Assembly (NCBI GenBank): GCA_964564655.1
Contig: CAZMBO010000032.1
Span: 1 to 16,943, forward strand
Direction: 5' to 3'
Length of the DNA stretch: 16,943 bases
Origin: UBA8687 sp964564655
GTDB lineage: Bacteria; Nitrospinota; Nitrospinia; Nitrospinales; VA-1
The position numbers were made by a program, and so were the translations under genes. The notes beneath the pieces are model-generated. The model was not told the DNA's origin and made no database searches. It saw only the letters and a program-made list of their open reading frames with translations. The first letter of the stretch is position 1; the number at the start of each line of letters is the position of its first letter. Shown piece by piece: positions 5,967 through 13,504 of the stretch.

Positions 5967-7394
5967 TCATTTAATCTTCCATTCGGTCCCATTGGCAGTA
6001 TCTTCGATAAGCACACCTATTGCGGTTAGTTCATCTCGGCAGCGATCCGCTTCGGCCCAGTTTTTTGATTTGCGAGCAATATTCCGGTCGGCGATCAATT
6101 GCTCGATTTTTTCAATATCAAGATTCAGGTTTTCCTTTTTTATCGAGAACAACTCTTCCTTAAATTTTTCGGGGGTACTAGCAAAAAAACCGAGAACTTT
6201 TGCGGCCTTGATCCATGCATGTGCCGTTATGGCAAATTCTTCATCAATGGATGTTGAGTTCAGGTTTCGCAAACCTTCATTCAAATGTGCCATGACAACT
6301 GCGGTATTCAAATCGTCATTCATAGCTGTTTCAAAACTCTTTGTTAACGTATGCTCTTTGACTTTTTTCTGGAGCCCTGAAATAGAGTTTATGTCCAGAC
6401 CTTTGATTTTTTCGTTGATTCCCGCTAGCCCTTCATAAAACCGGGTCATCACCTTGGTCGCATCTTCCAGATTCTTTTCAGAAAAATCGATAGGGCTACG
6501 GTATTGACTGCTGATTAGAAACAGTCGCAATACTTCCGGGTGATATTTTTTGTAAATATCACGTAGAGTAAAAAAGTTGCCCAAAGATTTCGACATTTTT
6601 TCCTTATCGATATTGACAAATCCGTTATGCACCCAATATCGAACTGGCTGTTTGCCAGTGCATCCACAGGACTGAGCAATTTCGTTCTCGTGATGAGGAA
6701 AAATAAGGTCTTTGCCGCCCCCGTGAATATCAAAGGTATTGCCTAGATATTTTTTGCTCATCGCCGAGCATTCGATATGCCAACCTGGTCGACCTTTTCC
6801 CCAAGGGCTATCCCAGAAAGGTTCTCCCGGTTTGCTCTTTTTCCATAACGCAAAATCCAGCGGATCTCTTTTTACTTCGTTGACTTCTACCCGAGCTCCT
6901 GATTGTAGATCGTCGATGTTTTTACCTGACAAACAACCGTAGTCTTTAAAGGATTTAATAGAATAAAAAACATCGCCATTGGATTCATAAGCCTTTTCCT
7001 GCTCGACCAGGGATTGGATCATATCTAACATTTCCGGGATGTGGTCGGTCGCTTTTGGTTCTTCAGTGGGGGAGGCAATATTTAGTTTTCCCATATCCTG
7101 ATGAAAAGCTTCGATGTATTTTTGGTTGATCTCCTGCCAATCTATACTCTCTTCATTGGCACGGTTGATAATTTTGTCGTCGATGTCTGTGAAGTTGCGG
7201 ATGTAGTAGACCTTATTGCCGAGGTACTGTAAATAACGGTAAAGCGTATCAAAAGCAATAGCAGCACGAGCGTGACCCACATGACAATAGTCATAAACGG
7301 TTACGCCGCAGACATACATTCCGACATGGTTTTCTTTTTGCGAAATGAAGTCTTCCTTTTTTCCGCTCATGGTGTTGAATATTTTAAAACTCAT
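5967..7394 (-). CDS. cysS: Cysteinyl-tRNA synthetase
   Basis: CysS attaches cysteine to tRNA-Cys in the cytoplasm using ATP. It is a class I synthetase and at 475 residues has the normal length. The HIGH signature is HVGH (38-41) and the KMSKS signature is at 266-270. The zinc ligands that discriminate cysteine from serine are all present: Cys29, Cys209 (in GWHIECS), His234 and Glu238 (in FPHHENE). The FDIHGGGKDL segment and the C-terminal DALR and anticodon-binding helices follow as usual, ending with the RDELTAIGVLIEDT segment. The start is ATG at 7394, which fits the family N-terminus although its ribosome site is weak. It lies 156 bases downstream of the TPR-cupredoxin gene on the same strand. 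No T-box or other leader is apparent. Confidence 0.97.
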   Translation of the reverse strand: MSFKIFNTMSGKKEDFISQKENHVGMYVCGVTVYDYCHVGHARAAIAFDTLYRYLQYLGNKVYYIRNFTDIDDKIINRANEESIDWQEINQKYIEAFHQDMGKLNIASPTEEPKATDHIPEMLDMIQSLVEQEKAYESNGDVFYSIKSFKDYGCLSGKNIDDLQSGARVEVNEVKRDPLDFALWKKSKPGEPFWDSPWGKGRPGWHIECSAMSKKYLGNTFDIHGGGKDLIFPHHENEIAQSCGCTGKQPVRYWVHNGFVNIDKEKMSKSLGNFFTLRDIYKKYHPEVLRLFLISSQYRSPIDFSEKNLEDATKVMTRFYEGLAGINEKIKGLDINSISGLQKKVKEHTLTKSFETAMNDDLNTAVVMAHLNEGLRNLNSTSIDEEFAITAHAWIKAAKVLGFFASTPEKFKEELFSIKKENLNLDIEKIEQLIADRNIARKSKNWAEADRCRDELTAIGVLIEDTANGTEWKIK

Positions 7395-7550
7395 CAGGGT
7401 AGGCTTTATGAAGGTTTAACGTTATTTTGTGAAATATTCTTTTTTATTTTCAGGTTTGATTTTACTCTATTTCTAACCAGTGAGGTAGGTCTGTAACTAA
7501 AACTTTACGAGCTCTCTGAGTCGTGAATATTTTGGAAACAAAAAAGTTGA

Positions 7551-9533
7551 TTACTTCTTGCCTCCCCAAGGGGTTGGCTGGATACGTGCTTCGAGTTCTG
7601 TGACATTGTTGCGCAGTGCTGCGACGGCCAACTCGGCCTGACTTTTTAAAGATGTTTCTGTCACTGGTTTTTCTGATTTTCCGTAGCCTGAAATTTCTTT
7701 GCGAATTTTATCCAATTTTCGTTCCAGAAGGACACTACGTTTTGAGCTGAAACTTTTGGCAATGGAGTCTTTTAGGCCTTCGCCGTCGAAATGTTTGGTA
7801 ATCGCCATCAACATGCGTTTTCGGGAAATGAATTTTTTTCCATTTTTCCAGTCTTCAATGGCCTGATATATTTCTCTTTCAATATTGTCAACAATAGCGT
7901 TGTAATCCGTGGGGTCGGTCATGTCATGGATTTCTCCCCTGACAGAAGCCGACTTGATATCAAAGTCAAAAGTCTGATTCACACCCTTAAGGTCAGCTGA
8001 GCGGATATTTGCATGGACTTCATCAGGACTCAGCATAGGCGCCCAAACCTGCATGATATAACCCTCACTTTTAACATTCTTAAACTCATATTCCCCTTTT
8101 TCATTTGGTTGGGTGTAATAACCATTAGGAACAACGAATAAAGTTCCGATCATGTCTTTATGCATATTGCATCGCAAAACGATAGGCCCCGCTTTGTTAA
8201 CTTCGATGGATTTAAAGGAGCCCGAGGCCATAGCACCGAGGTTAAACTGGTTGCCTTGGGATTTGGAAAAAATATTATGCACTTCCTTGTCCTGGTTTGA
8301 GAAAGTGACGGTCGCTCCTACCTGGACGATAGAGTGACGGGGTTGGAAATTTAATCCACTCTGATGGATGGTGATGGATTCCCCTTTTTTCTGTTCTTTA
8401 ATCCGCATTTTAGTTTTTGTTTCGAGGAAAACCAGTGTATTGGGGCTGGGTGGTCTGCCGTTAATAAAAATTTTTCCTTTAACGTGAGTGGTTTCGTTGA
8501 CTTTTTTGGAGCCTTCCATTTTATGGTCGGATCCTTCAGTTTTCTTTTTCTCTTTTTTAATTTCTGGTTCGTTTGCTAGCCGAGTCACTTTGGCTTCTTT
8601 TACCGGTTCTAGCTTCTTCTCTTGTTTCGGTTGATTTATGGGTTTTTTGGCATCCACATTATATTTACCCAAGGCAGTGAGCATTTGAACTACAAAGGGT
8701 TTTTCGTATTGCTTGTCTAGCTCAATAGCTTTTAAAAAATGCGGTGCTGCCGATTCGAATTTTTTCTGGATTCCAAGAACGATACCTAGGTTGAAATGAG
8801 CCAGTGCGAAGTTAGGTTGGATGGCAATAGCTTTTTTATAAACCATCACTTCCTGATCATACATTTTTTTTCTGCCATACGATTTTCCTAGGAGGTTATA
8901 GGCCATGAGATGGTTGGAATCAAGCTCTATTGTTTTTTGGAACAGGCGGATGGCATCTTCAGGAAGGTCTCCTTCCAATTGCGACATACCCCAATTAAAA
9001 GTAATTTCGCTGTCGTTGGGGGCCAGTTCATGTGCGCGTGCAAAGCGTTTATTAGCACCTTTAAATTTTTTCGCCATTCTCAACGCAGCACCCCAGATGG
9101 AATAAAGGTCCGATGAGTCGGGACTGATTACAGAGGCTTTTTCAAATTCTCTATTGCCGGCATTGTATTCACCTTTCTCGGTTAGTTTCATGCCTTTTTG
9201 GATATGTTCCAGCGTTTTTCTAGGCAACATCGATTGAGGAGCAGGGGTGGAAGTTGCTGTCTTAACCAGATTCCCTAAGTCTGTTTTCGCGGTCGAAGCT
9301 ATTTTCTGAGATTTTACACTATCACTGTTTGCTATGGATTTTTGATTATTTGATTTAGCTTCGGATTTTTTTTGAGATTCTTGATAACTCTCATAGGGTT
9401 CGAGGTTACTGGGAGGAGTTGAATAAAACATTAGAGCCCAAAGTCCAACTCCAATTATTGCCAGCCCTATAATCGTCATGATAGAGTTTTTTAGTAAATT
9501 TGTTGACTCTGTTTTTTTGTGTTTTGAATCCAT
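7551..9533 (-). CDS. Membrane-anchored periplasmic TPR and cupredoxin-like protein
   Basis: This is a 660-residue multidomain protein with no named family as a whole. The order is: basic N-terminus and one membrane helix (about 17-37); Ser/Lys-rich low-complexity spacer (40-105); about five TPR repeats (106-275); a Lys/Glu-rich linker (295-345); a plastocyanin-like domain (about 350-468); an Ig/carboxypeptidase-regulatory-like strand segment (EKGEYEFKNV, about 478-530); and a helical C-terminal region (about 545-655). The cupredoxin has His419 (EVHN) and the C-x2-H-x2-M set Cys455, His458, Met461, a complete type 1 copper ligand set like that of plastocyanin relatives with a CNIHPWM motif. 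The C-terminal helices faintly recall the periplasmic domain of bacterial FTR1 iron permeases; that is weak. The anchor implies that everything else faces the periplasm. A copper-linked electron-transfer or metal-handling scaffold is inferred. Confidence 0.85.
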   Translation of the reverse strand: MDSKHKKTESTNLLKNSIMTIIGLAIIGVGLWALMFYSTPPSNLEPYESYQESQKKSEAKSNNQKSIANSDSVKSQKIASTAKTDLGNLVKTATSTPAPQSMLPRKTLEHIQKGMKLTEKGEYNAGNREFEKASVISPDSSDLYSIWGAALRMAKKFKGANKRFARAHELAPNDSEITFNWGMSQLEGDLPEDAIRLFQKTIELDSNHLMAYNLLGKSYGRKKMYDQEVMVYKKAIAIQPNFALAHFNLGIVLGIQKKFESAAPHFLKAIELDKQYEKPFVVQMLTALGKYNVDAKKPINQPKQEKKLEPVKEAKVTRLANEPEIKKEKKKTEGSDHKMEGSKKVNETTHVKGKIFINGRPPSPNTLVFLETKTKMRIKEQKKGESITIHQSGLNFQPRHSIVQVGATVTFSNQDKEVHNIFSKSQGNQFNLGAMASGSFKSIEVNKAGPIVLRCNMHKDMIGTLFVVPNGYYTQPNEKGEYEFKNVKSEGYIMQVWAPMLSPDEVHANIRSADLKGVNQTFDFDIKSASVRGEIHDMTDPTDYNAIVDNIEREIYQAIEDWKNGKKFISRKRMLMAITKHFDGEGLKDSIAKSFSSKRSVLLERKLDKIRKEISGYGKSEKPVTETSLKSQAELAVAALRNNVTELEARIQPTPWGGKK

Positions 9534-9693
9534 TATTTGTTTCTATAGTCCTCTAATCATTGTTGATAACCAATTTGATCAAGATAGCTGTGGCTCAGTA
9601 TTTCTCCCCTATTTTCCAAATTAATGTATTAGATCATAATTCTGTCAATTTATTCGTTCAAAGAGTTTTTAAGTAATTTTGGGAATAATCAGG

Positions 9694-9722
9694 TTGAATT
9701 TTCTCGAGTAATACGATTAAAT
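9694..9722 (+). promoter_or_regulatory. Candidate promoter of the dcd-scpB-rluB operon
   Basis: TTGAAT (9694-9699) and TTAAAT (9717-9722) are spaced by exactly 17 bases, each matching four of six consensus positions. The expected transcription start is about 9729-9731, where the stem-loop at 9731-9762 begins, leaving a leader of about 150 bases before dcd. Confidence 0.4.
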
Positions 9723-9730
9723 CATAGCCG

Positions 9731-9762
9731 CAAACGACCTGTCAACTGAACAGCTTCGTTTG
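9731..9762 (+). repeat. Inverted repeat / 5' stem-loop in the dcd leader
   Basis: CAAACGA (9731-9737) is perfectly complementary to TCGTTTG (9756-9762), and inside it CTGT (9739-9742) pairs with ACAG (9750-9753) around a 7-base loop. Eleven pairs in 32 bases are far more than expected in this AT-rich gap. No T-run follows on either strand, so it is not an intrinsic terminator. It could be an mRNA-stabilising 5' hairpin or an operator. A GGAGGGG run follows directly. Confidence 0.5.
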
Positions 9763-9879
9763 GAGGGGTGATTATTTCTAGCCAACGAGATTTTTCTGCT
9801 TTCTTTATCTTTATATTACACAAACCGCTTTGGTGAACAGGTTTTTGGCTGAGTTGAAACCCGAATAGTAAAAATACAA

Positions 9880-11052
9880 ATGGAATCCACCACCGAAATA
9901 GAGAATTCGGACCTTGCTACCTTCTTGAAAGGTAAGCCCGGTTATCTTCCTTGTCAGCTTATAGAAATGGCTTTAAAGGAAGAGATCATTCACTCAAAAA
10001 TTCCTATTGAGAGTTCGCAGATACAGCCGGTGAGCTTGGATTTGCGATTGGGACAAAAGGCCTACCGCATTCAGTGTAGCTTTTTACCTGAGAATGAGCC
10101 AGTTGAAACTCGTTTAAAAGAAATAACGCTTTATGAGTTTGATATCTCCAAAGGGGGGATTTTAGAAAAGAATGCGATTTATCTTATCCCTCTAATGGAA
10201 GAACTGAATCTTCCTTCTTCGTTTTATGGTTTAGCCAATCCGAAAAGCTCTACAGGTCGTCTGGATATGTTCACCCGGGTGATTGTAGATGGCGGTCATC
10301 GATTTGATGAAATTCCGCGTGGTTATCGCGGTAAGATTTATCTGGAGGTGATTCCCCGATCTTTTCCTGTAAAAGTAAAAACAGGATTGTCACTGAATCA
10401 ATTGCGAGTTGCACACGTTACCTCGCATACCCTAGGCAAACAAGGACTGGAGATCAAATATAAAAGTAATCCTATTCTATTTGATCGCAATGGATTCGCC
10501 ATTCCTTTCGATCAGGTGAAAGTGGAAGGAGGAGTTTATGTCGGAGTGGATGTTTCAGGTGACCAGCCCGATTCCATTGTGGCTTATAAGGCCAAAACTA
10601 ACTCCAATGTTATTGACCTTTCCAAAATACACCATTACAAGGCGGAAGAATTCTGGGAACCCATTTATAGGCCAAAAAAGAACCAATTGATCCTGGAACC
10701 GGAAAGCTTTTATATTATGATGTCCAAAGAAAAGATTTGTATCTGGCCAGATTGGTTGGCAGAAATGATTGCCTATGAACCGAATAGCGGTGAACTGCGC
10801 ACCCATTATGCCGGATTTTTTGATTCTGGTTTTGGATGGAACGGCACGGATGAGTTGATGAATCAGGGAACTCGTGCAGTGATGGAAGTTCGTCCCCATG
10901 ATGTGCCATTTATGGTGGAACACGGACAAACTTTTTGCCGACTCAAGTTTGAGCGGGTAATAGAAAGACCTGACCGGGTTTATGGAGTTGAATTGAAATC
11001 AAATTACCATTCTCAGGGATTGGCCTTGAGTAAATATTTTGAAACACACTAG
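9880..11052 (+). CDS. dcd: 2'-deoxycytidine 5'-triphosphate deaminase, long two-domain form
   Basis: This enzyme deaminates dCTP to dUTP, the precursor supply for dTMP synthesis. The 390-residue length is about twice that of E. coli Dcd and matches the long form found in alphaproteobacteria and some other lineages, in which two dUTPase-like folds are joined. The N-terminal half carries QIQPVSLDLRLG (47-58), KSSTGR (122-127, equivalent to the RSSLAR substrate loop) and YLEV with the likely catalytic Glu156. The C-terminal half carries the second copy, recognisable by HYAGFFDSGFGW, then RAVMEVRPHDVPF and EHGQTFCRLKFERV. The start ATG at 9880 fits the family N-terminus (GYLPCQ near residue 21) but has no visible Shine-Dalgarno. 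It is the first gene of a plus-strand operon; scpB starts 35 bases downstream. Confidence 0.93.
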   Translation: MESTTEIENSDLATFLKGKPGYLPCQLIEMALKEEIIHSKIPIESSQIQPVSLDLRLGQKAYRIQCSFLPENEPVETRLKEITLYEFDISKGGILEKNAIYLIPLMEELNLPSSFYGLANPKSSTGRLDMFTRVIVDGGHRFDEIPRGYRGKIYLEVIPRSFPVKVKTGLSLNQLRVAHVTSHTLGKQGLEIKYKSNPILFDRNGFAIPFDQVKVEGGVYVGVDVSGDQPDSIVAYKAKTNSNVIDLSKIHHYKAEEFWEPIYRPKKNQLILEPESFYIMMSKEKICIWPDWLAEMIAYEPNSGELRTHYAGFFDSGFGWNGTDELMNQGTRAVMEVRPHDVPFMVEHGQTFCRLKFERVIERPDRVYGVELKSNYHSQGLALSKYFETH

Positions 11053-11087
11053 GTATTTCGACTAGATTTAAGGATATTGAGATAAGT

Positions 11088-11717
11088 ATGGAGCGAGATG
11101 AATTAAAATCGATCACTGAAAATGTTTTGTTGGCAGCTGATCAGCCTGTCCATGTTGGCGAGCTTCAAAAGCTTTTTCTGAACACGGCAGAAAAAAATGA
11201 CTTGCAGTCGATCCTTGATGAGTTGAAGGAAGAATATCAGTCTCGGAACCTACAGATTTTAGAAGTGGCCGATGGTTATCAGTTGTGTACCCGACACGAA
11301 TTCAATGATTGGATTCGTAAATTTCTTAAACTGGACAGGTCATCACGTTTGTCGCAACCTAGTTTGGATGCGCTTTCGATCATTGCCTATAAGCAACCTC
11401 TCACACGCCAGGAGCTAGACGATATTCGAGGAGTAGATTCGAGTGGTGTTATAAAAACTCTATTAGAGAAAAAAGTGATAGCTCCCGCAGGACGAAAAAA
11501 AGTAGCTGGACGGCCCATCATGTATCGCACGACTCAAAAGTTTCTGGAATATTTTGGATTGAAAGATTTGAGCGATCTGCCGACTTTGGAAGATTTAAAA
11601 GAAGAGTTGGAGGGCGATGACCCTCCTTTGCAAGCGCAAATAGAATTTGCAACTGGAGAGTCTAGGTCTTCTGAATCTGAAGTGGTTGATGATGAGGAAG
11701 ATATCTCACCCGCGTAG
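11088..11717 (+). CDS. scpB: Segregation and condensation protein B (ScpB)
   Basis: ScpB is the winged-helix kite subunit that dimerises and, with the kleisin ScpA, forms the SMC condensin complex for chromosome compaction and segregation. The family core is obvious: LSQPSLDALSIIAYKQPLTR (88-107) continuing to DDIRGVDSSG (111-120), then the second winged helix with GRP..Y.TTQKFLEYFGLKDLSDLP (141-165). The tail after residue 175 is acidic and low-complexity (ESEVVDDEEDISPA), as in many ScpB proteins. The length of 209 residues is normal. It sits between dcd and rluB; the scpB-rluB pairing is common across bacteria. scpA, usually immediately upstream, is not in the window, and dcd occupies that place. 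Confidence 0.95.
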   Translation: MERDELKSITENVLLAADQPVHVGELQKLFLNTAEKNDLQSILDELKEEYQSRNLQILEVADGYQLCTRHEFNDWIRKFLKLDRSSRLSQPSLDALSIIAYKQPLTRQELDDIRGVDSSGVIKTLLEKKVIAPAGRKKVAGRPIMYRTTQKFLEYFGLKDLSDLPTLEDLKEELEGDDPPLQAQIEFATGESRSSESEVVDDEEDISPA

Positions 11718-11768
11718 AGTCTCACGCAGAAAAAATCTCCTAGCGGTTTAACCATTCTTTTTCACATT

Positions 11769-12530
11769 ATGGAAATTCGTTTACAAAAGATTATTGCTGA
11801 CGCTGGTCTTGCTTCCCGAAGGGAAGCGGAAAGATGGATCCAGGAAGGAAAGGTTCAGGTAAATAATAAAGTGGTGACCCAATTAGGTTCGTTGGCAGAC
11901 CCCGATGTGGATCGAATAAAAGTTTCTGGAAAGGTGATTCCAAAAAAGCAGGATGGGGTTTATGTGGTTTTAAATAAACCTACGGGTTGCCTCACAACCA
12001 TGGCGGAAGATAAGCGTGGCAGAGCGACAGTCATGGAATATGTGCGAGCTACAAAAGTCAGAGTTTTTCCAGTGGGGCGTCTTGATTATAATACTCAGGG
12101 AGTGCTGCTTTTTACCAATGATGGTGCGCTGGCTAAAAAACTTTTGTTGCCGAGGTATAAGGTTAAGCGGACCTATAAAGTAAAAGTTTCAGGGATCCCC
12201 AACGAAAAAACATTGAAACGGTTAGTGCGCGGAATTCATATCGATGACGAAAAATTCCAGCCCATTGACACCAAAATTCAAAGAACTAGTGGGAAAAATT
12301 GCTTTCTTATAATGACGCTCGTTGAAGGTAAAAACAGACATATTAAAAAAGTTTGTGAGCATATTAGGCACCCGGTTATTAAATTGCAGCGCACCCACTT
12401 TGGCGGATTAAATTTGACAGGGCTTCCTTTAGGGGCCTGTCGGTTTTTAAGTCCGAAAGAAGTAAAGTCACTTAAAAAACTTGTGATTGATGAGCTGCCA
12501 GCCAATCGTCTAGCAAAGAAAAAACGATGA
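11769..12530 (+). CDS. rluB: 23S rRNA pseudouridine synthase, RluB/RsuA family
   Basis: This enzyme isomerises a uridine to pseudouridine in large-subunit ribosomal RNA, by homology the RluB site in the peptidyl-transferase region. An N-terminal S4 RNA-binding domain (residues 2-48, MEIRLQKIIADAGLASRREAE) is followed by the catalytic domain with VVLNKPTGCLTT (66-77), the GRLDYNTQG motif containing the catalytic Asp106, KRTYKVKV, and the late motif EGKNRHIKKVCEHI. The length of 253 residues fits a short RluB without the long basic tail of the E. coli protein. The next gene starts inside its stop codon (ATGA, 12527-12530), suggesting translational coupling. RluB is preferred over RsuA, RluE or RluF because of the scpB neighbour, but the exact target site cannot be proven here. 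Confidence 0.92.
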   Translation: MEIRLQKIIADAGLASRREAERWIQEGKVQVNNKVVTQLGSLADPDVDRIKVSGKVIPKKQDGVYVVLNKPTGCLTTMAEDKRGRATVMEYVRATKVRVFPVGRLDYNTQGVLLFTNDGALAKKLLLPRYKVKRTYKVKVSGIPNEKTLKRLVRGIHIDDEKFQPIDTKIQRTSGKNCFLIMTLVEGKNRHIKKVCEHIRHPVIKLQRTHFGGLNLTGLPLGACRFLSPKEVKSLKKLVIDELPANRLAKKKR

Positions 12531-13501
12531 GGAAACGTTTTCCAATGAAAAAATACTGGTTTCTGGGTCTTTTTGTTTTTGTTGGATTGCAATTCGATGA
12601 TGGGTTTGGGCTGGCACAGCCTATATTAAAAGATTCTTATGAAGGCATCGGCCAGGTCCCGGCAAAAAATGAAAACTATAGCGAAGCACGTAGGAAAGCT
12701 GTAGTTTATGCTATGAAAAATGCCATGGAACAAGTATTTAAAGATTTAATGGATGAAGAAAAGTTTGCTGCAAATCAGGAGGAGCTCAAAAAAATTATTC
12801 AGCGTGCAAGCAGATATGTGAAAAGCTATAGGTACTTGCAATCTCTGGATGACATGGAAAACAAGACCAGTGAAGTGGTTTTACAGGTTCGTTTTTTTTC
12901 TGGCGCGGTAAATCAGGCTTTAGCAGGTTTGGGCATTATCGCTGGGCCTATTAGCGAACACAAAGTGGTCGTTTTAATAAAGGAAAGCAGCTTTGCTTCA
13001 GCGCCTCTTTCATCTTTTTGGGACATCGTTCCCATATCAGAAACGCAGCTTGCAAAAAACTTTTTGGAATCAGGAGTGGAAGTTATTGGTCGGGGCCAAA
13101 TTCGCGATGCTATTCCTGAAGCTGTTGTTTTAGGTGCCATTAAGGGGAATACTGAAGATATAAGGAATATCGGCTTGAAAGCCGGGGCAGATATCGTTAT
13201 CGTGGGAACGGCTATTTCAAAATTAAAAAAAAATAAGCAAACGGGCATAAAAATGGTTCAAGTAAATATCAGTGCCAAGGCTGTTTCTATCGTCGACTCT
13301 TCCTTGATTGCGGCCAAGAGCGATTTTACTACAGTGAAAAGTGAATATGAATTGTTGGCAGAACTAGAAGCCTTTGATATGACAAGCCAAAAACTTGCAG
13401 ACTTTCTGCTACCTTCTTTTCATCGTTATTGGGAGAAAGGCGTACAAGGCTCCGAAGAAAAGGTGATAAACGCTCCACCGATGCCTATGGCGGATATGTA
13501 A
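12527..13501 (+). CDS. Exported protein with FlgT-like N-terminal and middle domains
   Basis: This is a 324-residue secreted protein. A signal peptide with core YWFLGLFVFVGLQ (about 10-22) probably ends near GLA (30). Residues 38-125 follow the pattern of FlgT/LPP20-type small alpha-beta domains: EGIGQVPA, then SEARRKAVVYAMKNAMEQVF, then a strand set ending TSEVVLQVRFF. Residues about 140-260 look like the FlgT middle domain, with VVVLIKE and GADIVIVGTAIS, which resembles a TolB-N/CsgG-type fold. No C-terminal FlgT domain is evident; the protein ends with a Pro/Met-rich tail. FlgT proteins are outer-membrane or H-ring accessory factors of flagella, but many related exported proteins have no link to motility, so I do not name it flgT. 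The start overlaps the rluB stop; Met7 (12545), preceded by AGGA, is an equally good start. Confidence 0.75.
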   Translation: MRKRFPMKKYWFLGLFVFVGLQFDDGFGLAQPILKDSYEGIGQVPAKNENYSEARRKAVVYAMKNAMEQVFKDLMDEEKFAANQEELKKIIQRASRYVKSYRYLQSLDDMENKTSEVVLQVRFFSGAVNQALAGLGIIAGPISEHKVVVLIKESSFASAPLSSFWDIVPISETQLAKNFLESGVEVIGRGQIRDAIPEAVVLGAIKGNTEDIRNIGLKAGADIVIVGTAISKLKKNKQTGIKMVQVNISAKAVSIVDSSLIAAKSDFTTVKSEYELLAELEAFDMTSQKLADFLLPSFHRYWEKGVQGSEEKVINAPPMPMADM

Positions 13502-13504
13502 ATC

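Larger units (their letters stand above)
9534..9879. other. 346-base divergent intergenic region with the dcd leader
   Basis: This is the shared upstream region of the TPR-cupredoxin gene (-) and the dcd operon (+). It contains no coding frame of note. The plus-strand side holds a candidate promoter and a stem-loop, listed separately; the minus-strand promoter could not be identified with confidence. Confidence 0.6.

Noticed and set aside
9768..9836. A 22-residue leader peptide starting GTG just after GGAGGGG in the dcd leader
   Set aside because: The Shine-Dalgarno would be only one or two bases from the GTG, too close for initiation; the peptide has no run of regulatory codons.
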